DNA of 29,860 bases from a virus: positions 1 through 29,860 of IMG/VR virus record IMGVR_UViG_3300031566_000257, one strand, 5' to 3'. The notes beneath the pieces were generated by a model. The model ran no database searches. It worked only from the letters and a program-made list of their open reading frames with translations, and was not told the origin of the DNA. This document shows, piece after piece, positions 24,008 to 29,354 of the stretch (position 1 is the first letter of the stretch; every line of letters begins with the position of its first letter). The position numbers and the translations under genes were made by a program.

Positions 24008-24046
24008 GGCGGGAGGGCTTCTAAGCCTTTCCGCCTTTCGTTTGTA
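24008..24046 (+). terminator. Intrinsic terminator of the plus-strand island
   Basis: ggcgggagggc (24008-24018) pairs with gcctttccgcc (24025-24035) through 11 positions including two G-U pairs, loop ttctaa, followed by tttcgtttgt. The wobbles work only on the plus-strand RNA; on the minus strand they become A-C mismatches and no T-run follows, so orientation is plus. A second inverted repeat (ggcctcg 23943-23949 / cgaggcc 23970-23976) lies upstream. Confidence 0.7.
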
Positions 24047-24073
24047 GATTGGAGCAAGCCGCTGGCGCGCAAG

Positions 24074-24712
24074 TTAGACTTGAAAATACTCTTTCCAAAA
24101 AGCACGCCGAAAATTAGTCCTTTGATGACAGGAACGACACAAAGCGACAAGATTCAACGGGTCGTTGTCTTTCTTGTCGTAATTGGTGTGATGCACATCG
24201 AGGGCCTTCTTGCACTCGCACTGGGGAACCCCGCACAATTGGCAGCGATAGCCGTCGCGTCTGCGAACTTCCTCCTTCAATTCCGGCGAAAAGTCCCATC
24301 CATACGGTTCCCGCGATATGCCGCCCAGCCAAAGAGGATGCTTGCTTCCGACGCGCTTGCCCTTCAATGCCTCGCCTACTTTTTTGCAAGTCTCTGGCGA
24401 GGACTTACGTCCTTGATGCCAAGCGGCGTTTTTTGCCACCGCTTCCGGGCGCTTCATGGGATTTTTATCACCAAGCCAGGCGGCTCGCAACCGCTTACGC
24501 TCTTTTGGTGAGCGCTTGCAGCCCTTGGCGTTTTTATTGCCTCGAAGAGCCTTTGATTTTTTTAAGCATGTTTCAGCAGATTGTTTTTTGCCAACCTTGG
24601 CGGCACATGTTTCAGCCGAGTGTTTATAGCCTTTTGCGTTTTGGTTGCCCATGAGTGAGGCAGATATGTTCGCACAATGTTCTGGTGTTGGCTTATAAGT
24701 GCCTTGCGGCAT
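24074..24712 (-). CDS. HNH endonuclease with NUMOD3-like array
   Basis: 212 aa with a strong Shine-Dalgarno (AAGGAGG), 12 nt after the replication gene. Residues 8-115 are repeated KxSxETCxxK modules (GNQNAKGYKHSAETCAAKVG, GNKNAKGCKRSPKERKRLRA, RKSSPETCKKVGEALKGK). The shared domain follows: HPLWLGGISREPYGWDF, ELKEEVRRRDGYRCQLCGVPQ, LDVHHTNYDKKDNDPLNL, LCRSCHQRTN, ending FWKEYFQV. All catalytic and zinc residues are present. It closes the right-hand minus-strand block, facing the end of the plus-strand island. Confidence 0.92.
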   Translation of the reverse strand: MPQGTYKPTPEHCANISASLMGNQNAKGYKHSAETCAAKVGKKQSAETCLKKSKALRGNKNAKGCKRSPKERKRLRAAWLGDKNPMKRPEAVAKNAAWHQGRKSSPETCKKVGEALKGKRVGSKHPLWLGGISREPYGWDFSPELKEEVRRRDGYRCQLCGVPQCECKKALDVHHTNYDKKDNDPLNLVALCRSCHQRTNFRRAFWKEYFQV

Positions 24713-24724
24713 CCGTTTTCCTCC

Positions 24725-25672
24725 TTAATCGACAGATTCTAGTCCAACTGCCTTAAGTAGGTTAGCCTCCCGCCTCGCCCATGTCAAGACTTTTTCACTT
24801 CTCGCCCTGCCAGTGTCCCAAGAGGGTAAACCAACCTGCCGTAGATAATCCCTTGCTTCGAGAACATCTTTCAAGATCGCCTCAATGGTATTGCGTTTGG
24901 GCTCCAGGCGCGCCGCCGCCCAAGATTCGGTAAGGCGAACCATCGGAACCTCGGTTGCATCATCCCATCGTCCTTGGTTGAGCCACGTCGCGGGGTGTGG
25001 GATATACTGGCCGCCGTCCTTCGTCCACGCATCGGACGCCTTCTGCGCTTCAAGGGCAACAAGGATAACTTCGAGGGCGGGCCTTTCTTTGGATTTAGCC
25101 CAAGCCCTTCGGGCCTCTATTTTTGCCACCTTTCTTGGATAGGCAGCCCAGAACTCGTCGAACCCAGGCGGTGAAACCGCCGGAGTCTTTTTCTTACCCT
25201 TCTTACCTTGATTACAATGATTATCCTTATTGTTTGTGTCCTGCGGCTGTCCTACGGCTGTCCTACGGCTGTCCTGCGGCTGTCCTTCTGCCTGTCCACC
25301 CCCATCAGCCAAACACTGATATACTTGCCAGTTTACTATAGTTACGATGCTTCCGTGGCTGTCCTCTTTGATGTCCAGATTTCCGAGGTTTTTCAATTTT
25401 GCCATTCGATTCCGCACAGAACTTGGTTTCATGCCTAAATCCTGCGCCGCCGAAAGGCGTCCGAAAAGGAACTGTCCGGGCAGCAACTTTAGTTGTGTTT
25501 TGTGTGTTCCAACGGTCACGGAAATCCACCGCTCTTTCCACGAGGCCCGCATGAGACACCAGCACCAGATATACCAAAGGTGCGGGTCTTGCCAAACGCG
25601 GCTGTCTAGGGATTTCCGGTGAAGAAAAACATAGCCCATTCCGTTGTTTGGGGAGATTTCGGCGTCAGTCAT
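24725..25672 (-). CDS. Phage replication-initiation-like protein
   Basis: 315 aa from the ATG at 25672, overlapping the GIY-YIG stop by 8 nt. Residues 8-110 resemble the N-terminal winged-helix part of phage replisome organisers: GYVFLHRKSLDSRVWQDPHL, then QLKLLPGQFLFGRLSAAQDL and KPSSVRNRMAKLKNLGNLDI. A Gln/Asp/Lys-rich linker (about 125-165) contains an 11-nt tandem repeat. The C-terminus has PGFDEFWAAYPRKVAKIEAR and YIPHPATWLNQGRWDDA, a module common in phage proteins that load or bind the replicative helicase (DnaT/O-like). No polymerase or helicase is visible here; it would work with host or out-of-window replication factors. Confidence 0.78.
   Translation of the reverse strand: MTDAEISPNNGMGYVFLHRKSLDSRVWQDPHLWYIWCWCLMRASWKERWISVTVGTHKTQLKLLPGQFLFGRLSAAQDLGMKPSSVRNRMAKLKNLGNLDIKEDSHGSIVTIVNWQVYQCLADGGGQAEGQPQDSRRTAVGQPQDTNNKDNHCNQGKKGKKKTPAVSPPGFDEFWAAYPRKVAKIEARRAWAKSKERPALEVILVALEAQKASDAWTKDGGQYIPHPATWLNQGRWDDATEVPMVRLTESWAAARLEPKRNTIEAILKDVLEARDYLRQVGLPSWDTGRARSEKVLTWARREANLLKAVGLESVD
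25237..25286 (-). repeat. 11-nt tandem repeat inside the replication gene
   Basis: Four contiguous copies of tgtcc(t)(g/a)cggc-type units, tgtcctgcggc or tgtcctacggc, at 25237, 25248, 25259 and 25270, plus a six-nt partial copy. Since 11 is not a multiple of 3, each copy is read in a different frame, and gain or loss of one unit would shift the frame of the C-terminal half. Confidence 0.9.
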
Positions 25673-25997
25673 GGGATGCCCCCCGCTTGCCGCGCACATT
25701 ATGGCGCGGAGCAAGTCGGCGCAGCAGCCTTGCTTCGAGCATCAGCCATTCCCCGTATTTTTTTGTCGCACGAACCTTGACTGTAACTTTTGCAGCCGAA
25801 CCCCACGGGGTTTGGGTCCACGCGCTGTAACGGCAACTGTCAAATCGGTGGCCGGATAGTCGGTTTCGAACCTGGTAAGACGAGCCAACGTAGACAAGGT
25901 CGTTTCCGAAATAAACGGCGTAACACCCCGGTCCCTTTGGAACCCTGCCTATTTCCTCTGGCACAACATACTTCTTTGACCACCGAGATTGTTTCAT
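25665..25997 (-). CDS. GIY-YIG endonuclease domain protein
   Basis: 110 aa from the ATG at 25997 (GGAG 7 nt upstream); the longer reading into the leader is not supported. GIY-YIG signature in order: GPGCYAVYF (the GIY half), DLVYVGSS (the YIG half, here YVG), RNRLSGHRF with the catalytic Arg, then EWLMLEARLLRRLAPRHNV with the conserved Glu and Asn. It is a stand-alone catalytic domain without an obvious DNA-binding extension, as in small phage GIY-YIG proteins. It could be a homing or repair/defence nuclease. It is coupled by ATGA to a 34-aa leader ORF that lies in a structured RNA. Confidence 0.85.
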   Translation of the reverse strand: MKQSRWSKKYVVPEEIGRVPKGPGCYAVYFGNDLVYVGSSYQVRNRLSGHRFDSCRYSAWTQTPWGSAAKVTVKVRATKKYGEWLMLEARLLRRLAPRHNVRGKRGASHD

Positions 25998-26098
25998 GGC
26001 TTGCTCCAGGAAGCAGGGAAGCGGCCCCTGAAGGAACGGGTAGCGATGGAGAGCAGAGGACTCTCGCCCGTCCAGCAAAGGCCGCTTCTCGGTTTCAT
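25994..26098 (-). CDS. 34-aa leader ORF before GIY-YIG gene
   Basis: ATG at 26098 with GGAGG seven nt upstream; product MKPRSGLCWTGESPLLSIAT then RSFRGRFPASWSKP. Its TGA overlaps the GIY-YIG ATG (ATGA), so ribosomes finishing it could restart on the nuclease gene. The codons cover both downstream helix arms of the RNA element, so translating it would open the structure. The sequence CCATGAAAC occurs at both this start and the nuclease start (plus gtttcatgg at 25991 and 26092). The peptide is Arg/Ser-rich; a regulatory leader role is inferred. Confidence 0.5.
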   Translation of the reverse strand: MKPRSGLCWTGESPLLSIATRSFRGRFPASWSKP

Positions 26099-26118
26099 GG
26101 TTAGCCCTCCATCGCTAC
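26018..26118 (-). ncRNA. Second interleaved-helix RNA leader
   Basis: Helix A: ctccatcgctac (26107-26118) with gtagcgatggag (26040-26051), 12 perfect bp. Helix B: ggccgcttc (26080-26088) with gaagcggcc (26018-26026), 9 bp. In transcript order A, B, A', B', again interleaved. The 5' arm of A contains the Shine-Dalgarno of the 34-aa ORF. A -10-like TATAAG (26127-26122, minus strand) would start RNA at the beginning of helix A, but the -35 is poor. A small GGAC/GTCC hairpin lies between B and A'. The rest of the 26119-26217 gap holds only a doubtful 38-codon TTG reading. Confidence 0.55.
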
Positions 26119-26217
26119 TATCTTATACGGCATTTTCTCGCCGCAACAGCAAAGATTCTCCAAAACCGATATTGCGAGTTTGGCCCGCCACGCCCCTGTA
26201 GCGGCACGACTGCGCAA

Positions 26218-27048
26218 CTATTTTTCGGGCCTCCCTTCCTGTGCCAGCAGCGGCCCGCCCGTCATGGCATCCTCGTCTCCGCAGGTCGTTTCCATCGGCG
26301 TATCCAACAATGGGAAATCTTCCCGGGTCGCTTTCGCATCGCGGTCAAGCCACCAGCACCAATAGGCTTCGGCGTCTCGAAAGTCGCATCGCCCTCGCCC
26401 CTTCATGGTCTTCCACGCTTCTTCCGCCATGCGCCTCCAAAGGCGTGTGATGCCCGGCCACCGGAGCATCTGTTGTCCGACATTCCGCGTCATCGGGCAG
26501 AGCACGCAGCCGACGCGCTTCTGTCCTTCTGCGTACAGGCCCACCACCGACAGATTGTTTTCACGGATATGCGCCCAAATGTCAGAAGTCGTCCAGTCTA
26601 TCATCGGGTGCAGGTATCGTTTGGTCGGAACGCGATCGCACTTCTCCACCATTTTCCGCGACCGCCGCTGCACCGATTCTTCTGCCCGGATTCCCGTCAT
26701 GACGACTCGCCCCTTGCCGCCGCCTTCCTTCCAGTCACGGCAACACCAGCGGACGATGCGAGTTGGAAGCATCCCGTGCTCCCGCGCCAGTACGGTCGCG
26801 GCCTTGGCGGGATGATGTCGCTTGACTGCGGGGTAGTGCTGGACGACGAACCGCTTGACTTCGGGTGGGTCAGCCGGCGGAACGTTGTAATGCGCATCAA
26901 ACTTCACGCCGGATGCCACGGCCACGTCGTAGAGAACCACCGAATCCTTGCCGCCCGAAAACGCGAGCCAGTATCCTTCAGGCGGCTCGAAGGCCCGCAG
27001 CCGGTCAATCGTTATGCTGACAAGAGAACCAAAGAGTGTGTTGGTCAT
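26218..27048 (-). CDS. PAPS-reductase-family PP-loop protein
   Basis: 276 aa. The PP-loop SGGKDS is at residues 31-36, followed by VVLYDVAVASG and the family's later motifs: RWCCRDWKEGGG (100-111), VMTGIRAEESVQRRSR (116-131), HPMIDWTTSDIWAHIRENNL (147-166) and GLYAEGQKRVGCVLCPM (170-186). Cysteines 102/103 and 181/184 could bind an iron-sulfur cluster, as in assimilatory APS reductases and DndC-type proteins. Phage copies may act in sulfur metabolism, in nucleotide or tRNA/DNA modification, or in phosphorothioation. No dnd-type partner genes are visible here. The C-terminal 40 residues are outside the family core. Confidence 0.85.
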   Translation of the reverse strand: MTNTLFGSLVSITIDRLRAFEPPEGYWLAFSGGKDSVVLYDVAVASGVKFDAHYNVPPADPPEVKRFVVQHYPAVKRHHPAKAATVLAREHGMLPTRIVRWCCRDWKEGGGKGRVVMTGIRAEESVQRRSRKMVEKCDRVPTKRYLHPMIDWTTSDIWAHIRENNLSVVGLYAEGQKRVGCVLCPMTRNVGQQMLRWPGITRLWRRMAEEAWKTMKGRGRCDFRDAEAYWCWWLDRDAKATREDFPLLDTPMETTCGDEDAMTGGPLLAQEGRPEK

Positions 27049-27051
27049 GGT

Positions 27052-27219
27052 TTAGGCAACGCCCCGTCGTTTCCAGATACTCCAACACCAATAGAAAAAT
27101 ATGCCCCAAAGTATCACGCCAGCAAGCGGACCCAAAAACTCGGCTGAGAACAAAAATCGCGCCAAATCGTCGAGGTAAAGGTACAATCGAGCGTCGCCGA
27201 TTATCACAGGCTCAACCAT
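27052..27219 (-). CDS. 55-aa single-pass membrane protein
   Basis: ATG at 27219 overlaps the preceding stop by 8 nt; TAA at 27052 lies 3 nt before the PP-loop gene. The product is MVEPVIIGDARLYLYLDDLA, then a hydrophobic segment about residues 28-49 (FLGPLAGVILWGIFFYWCWS) and a basic end KRRGVA. One transmembrane helix with a positive C-terminus suggests N-out/C-in. It fills the gap exactly. A holin would be unusual this early and this short, so a membrane-acting early protein is as likely. Confidence 0.65.
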   Translation of the reverse strand: MVEPVIIGDARLYLYLDDLARFLFSAEFLGPLAGVILWGIFFYWCWSIWKRRGVA

Positions 27220-27568
27220 CGCCCTTCACCTTCGCCTGTGCGGGGCGAACGCGCGCCCGCTTTTTGCCCTGTTTCGGCTCAACCCGCCCTTTCCGGTCCC
27301 TTTCCGCCTTGTTTGACGCGCCAGGATCGCTTGTGGTGCGACTTTGCGCCTCCGGCCTACCCATCACCCTACCCGCCGCCTGATTGATGATACAGCGCGC
27401 CAGGGACGACGGTTCGCCACGGAGAATCCGCACCGCCGCGTACTCGACCATGATATTGCTGGCGCGTGCGAGTGCCACTCGCACGGCGGCGGCGTCACTT
27501 TTCGGCACGGCTCGGTTGAGCGCGTCGAGTTGGTCTGCGACGGCTATCATTGCGGGCAGGATTTTCAT
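27212..27568 (-). CDS. Small protein with basic disordered tail
   Basis: 118 aa from the ATG at 27568 (ATGA overlap). A helical N-terminal part (PAMIAVADQLDALNRAVPKS, AVRVALARASNIMVEYAAVR) is followed from about residue 70 by a Lys/Arg/Gln-rich tail (KAERDRKGRVEPKQGKKRAR). The tail suggests nucleic-acid binding. No family recognised. Confidence 0.6.
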   Translation of the reverse strand: MKILPAMIAVADQLDALNRAVPKSDAAAVRVALARASNIMVEYAAVRILRGEPSSLARCIINQAAGRVMGRPEAQSRTTSDPGASNKAERDRKGRVEPKQGKKRARVRPAQAKVKGDG

Positions 27569-27969
27569 TTCTTCTCCGTCGCAAGGACCGCGATTATCAA
27601 GCAGCCGTCCCAGTCGCTTGTGGGCGTCGAGTGCAGCGTCCACTTGTTCGTGTCGGCGTCGTAGGTCTCGATGGCGTAGCCGCCCGACGACAGACCGCCA
27701 GACCACCCATCCGTATTCGCTTCCAGCCACTTCCGCGCGCGGTCGCGGAGCAGGGCAAGGGCGGCGCGGGCCGGACATTCTTCATTCCGAATATATCGCT
27801 GCCGGTCAATCGTGAAGATTTTATCAAAAGACCACCCGCGAGTTCCGTCTCCAATTTCTATGAGAACAAGCCGCTGCAAACTCTCTGCATCGTGTTCATG
27901 TTCCCACTCCGGCCAGCCCATCTTCTCAATCGCCTTCCGCCCGTCCTCGCTCAGCCAGTCGGATAGCAT
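27565..27969 (-). CDS. Uncharacterised early protein, 134 aa
   Basis: Starts at 27969 inside the preceding gene (19-nt overlap) and ends in an ATGA overlap with the next. Acidic, Trp-rich alpha/beta chain (MLSDWLSEDGRKAIEKMGWP, LRDRARKWLEANTDGW, WDGCLIIAVLATEKK). It looks like a complete small globular protein of the kind common in phage accessory regions; no motif identifies a function. Confidence 0.6.
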   Translation of the reverse strand: MLSDWLSEDGRKAIEKMGWPEWEHEHDAESLQRLVLIEIGDGTRGWSFDKIFTIDRQRYIRNEECPARAALALLRDRARKWLEANTDGWSGGLSSGGYAIETYDADTNKWTLHSTPTSDWDGCLIIAVLATEKK

Positions 27970-28160
27970 TTCTCTCTCCCATAATAGTCGTCCTGGTTGT
28001 CCTCATTGGCCGCGATATATTCCTCGTCCGCTAATTGCTCATCGCAGGCACGGCACAAGTTGCCAGCCGTCATGCACCGTTCGCAGGCTTGAGCGCCGCA
28101 CCGCCCGCACTGATGGATAGGCCCAATACCAACGTTTGACCGACACAATTCGCACATCAT
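27951..28160 (-). CDS. Small Cys-rich zinc-finger protein
   Basis: 69 aa from the ATG at 28160 overlapping the preceding stop. Cysteine pairs CELC, CGRC, CERC and CRAC with His in HQC form a treble-clef, B-box or RING-like pattern: CELCRSNVGIGPIHQCGRCG then ACERCMTAGNLCRACDEQ. Two zinc ions are likely. The C-terminal third is acidic. Probably a protein- or nucleic-acid-binding early factor. Confidence 0.7.
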   Translation of the reverse strand: MMCELCRSNVGIGPIHQCGRCGAQACERCMTAGNLCRACDEQLADEEYIAANEDNQDDYYGREKCYPTG

Positions 28161-28423
28161 GGCTCGCTCCTTCCCTCGAACAAGTCCGGCTCGTTTCCCG
28201 TCGCCTCTTTGTGGGTACACTTGTAAAGATGCTGGCGAACCCACTCCATTGGTTGCCGCTCAATTTTGAGACCACTTCGGATAAACTCAGAAACCGCTTT
28301 ACCAGTGAACTTGTCGCCCGTATCCACCACGGCGGCTACGCAGCAGCCACAGGGCTTGATTCCAACGTAGGCGTGCTTTGCCTCGCCCAACTTCTTCGCG
28401 TGTTCGATTCCTTCGTCGCTCAT
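28157..28423 (-). CDS. Small phage protein with KPCGCC motif
   Basis: 88 aa, ATGA overlap at both ends. Core pattern: YVGIKPCGCCVAAVVDTGDK, then FIRSGLKIERQPMEWVRQHL and KCTHKE. The arrangement KPCGC..A..VD...........I..GL.VER.....VR....KC is one I recall from many small uncharacterised phage proteins. Cysteines at both ends may bind zinc. Function unknown. Confidence 0.65.
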   Translation of the reverse strand: MSDEGIEHAKKLGEAKHAYVGIKPCGCCVAAVVDTGDKFTGKAVSEFIRSGLKIERQPMEWVRQHLYKCTHKEATGNEPDLFEGRSEP

Positions 28424-28554
28424 GGCTTCTCCTTCGCCCCCTCTTGCAGCGCCCGCGCCTCTTGCTTCCGCCAGTATTGCACGCTCTCGACGAGTGCCCG
28501 AATCTTCGCGGGCAGCGCGGCGAGTCGTTCTTCCGGTGTTGGTTCGCGGGTCAT
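28420..28554 (-). CDS. 44-aa protein with shared PTPxxxLAALP module
   Basis: ATG at 28554 (ATGA overlap). MTREPTPEERLAALPAKIRA continues as a single helix to the end. The first 15 residues match the starts of the next two upstream genes, while the remainder is different. Longer in-frame readings run through the neighbour and are rejected. Function unknown. Confidence 0.6.
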   Translation of the reverse strand: MTREPTPEERLAALPAKIRALVESVQYWRKQEARALQEGAKEKP

Positions 28555-29094
28555 GGATTCACTGGCTCGTTGTATAAAAGACCGGGTGGCATCGTTATCA
28601 GAGGCGATTCCCCCCGCTGCCAACGCTCGGCATGGTCTTTGAACAAGAGGTTGTATTCGGAATCTGAAACGCGACGCACGTTCTGCCATCGACCACCAAG
28701 AACCATCTGGAGTTGCTTCTGTCCGTTCGGCTTCTCGACAATGCGCAGGTACGTTTGATATTCCACCCAGAAATGCAACACCCGCAAGGGCAGCGCGGCG
28801 AGTTTCGCGTCAGGCGTCGGCTTGTTCATTTTCGCCTTTCGCCGCATTCCATTCAGCCAGCCTTTGGCGGCTTGCCTCCATCAATTCATCATTCGTTCGC
28901 GGTTTCAGGCAGGGTTCGTCTGGCGTCGGCACATACCATGTTCGGCCACCATCAACCTGAAGATGATTCGTCGTGGCAAACCGAAGCGTACACCAGGGAA
29001 TCCAGCGCGGTCGCCACTCCAACGCGCGGCATCCTTTGCACGTTCTGGCCCGCTTGAGTGGCACGACAGCGGCGAGTTTCGATTCAGGCGTCGG
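28510..29094 (-). repeat. Duplicated N-terminal coding module, three copies
   Basis: Plus positions 29069-29094 and 28795-28820 are the same 26-nt sequence with two substitutions. gggcagcgcggcgagt is identical at 28788-28803 and 28510-28525. Each copy encodes the first residues of a different small gene. Confidence 0.8.
28551..28829 (-). CDS. 92-aa protein with shared PTPxxxLAALP module
   Basis: ATG at 28829 with AAAGGCG upstream, overlapping the previous gene by 20 nt. After MNKPTPDAKLAALPLRVLHF it forms a small alpha/beta protein (EYQTYLRIVEKPNGQKQLQM, NLLFKDHAERWQRGESPL). At DNA level its first ~26 nt of module match the upstream gene with two differences, and another 16-nt stretch is identical in the downstream gene. 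Function unknown. Confidence 0.65.
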   Translation of the reverse strand: MNKPTPDAKLAALPLRVLHFWVEYQTYLRIVEKPNGQKQLQMVLGGRWQNVRRVSDSEYNLLFKDHAERWQRGESPLITMPPGLLYNEPVNP

Positions 29095-29103
29095 GGCGGT
29101 CAT
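28810..29103 (-). CDS. 97-aa zinc-type protein with shared N-terminal module
   Basis: ATG at 29103 (ATGA overlap). MTAPTPESKLAAVVPLKRAR then CKGCRALEW, WCTLRF and PDEPCLKP: four cysteines in a CxxC...C...C arrangement likely binding one zinc, followed by a helical tail (NDELMEASRQRLAEWNAAKG). The N-terminal PTPESKLAAV is the module found in the two following genes. Confidence 0.65.
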   Translation of the reverse strand: MTAPTPESKLAAVVPLKRARTCKGCRALEWRPRWIPWCTLRFATTNHLQVDGGRTWYVPTPDEPCLKPRTNDELMEASRQRLAEWNAAKGENEQADA

Positions 29104-29354
29104 GCCTTCCCGCCTTTCATCCTGAACGCCCGCACGCGACTCAGGCCGACCGCAACCTCGCTCACCTCCCAGGCCGTCCGCCATTCCAGTCGGTCAGGAA
29201 CGCGGGTATCCACCCGACGCCAGACGATTCGCGAGAAAAGCCACAGGCGGCAAAGGAACCAGTACCAACGAGGGCGGACCTTCGCCCAAACCCACGCCCC
29301 GCATAGGTCGGTTTCGCAAAAGACGCGACCCCAGTAGATGACGCGCTCGCTCAT
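29100..29354 (-). CDS. Aromatic-rich small protein, 84 aa
   Basis: ATG at 29354 (ATGA overlap with the ASCH-like gene). MSERVIYWGRVFCETDLCGA, then WVWAKVRPRWYWFLCRLWLF and an amphipathic C-terminus ending RAFRMKGGKA. The unusually high Trp/Arg/Leu content around residues 20-50 could mean a membrane-surface or packed hydrophobic domain. Not recognised. Confidence 0.55.
   Translation of the reverse strand: MSERVIYWGRVFCETDLCGAWVWAKVRPRWYWFLCRLWLFSRIVWRRVDTRVPDRLEWRTAWEVSEVAVGLSRVRAFRMKGGKA

Noticed and set aside
9724-24712. Group I or II introns hosting the HNH genes
   Set aside because: Neighbouring genes appear full length and are joined to the HNH genes by start/stop overlaps; no split core gene or intron core was visible, so they look free-standing.
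26018-26118. HDV-like self-cleaving ribozyme
   Set aside because: The A-B-A'-B' order resembles the HDV-like fold, but the first helix is 12-13 bp rather than 7, and I cannot place the P1.1, P3 and catalytic-C elements in either copy.
26104-26217. 38-codon TTG-start ORF after the PP-loop gene
   Set aside because: It begins right after the stop in the same frame, its start is weak and the possible Shine-Dalgarno is too far; more likely untranslated leader.
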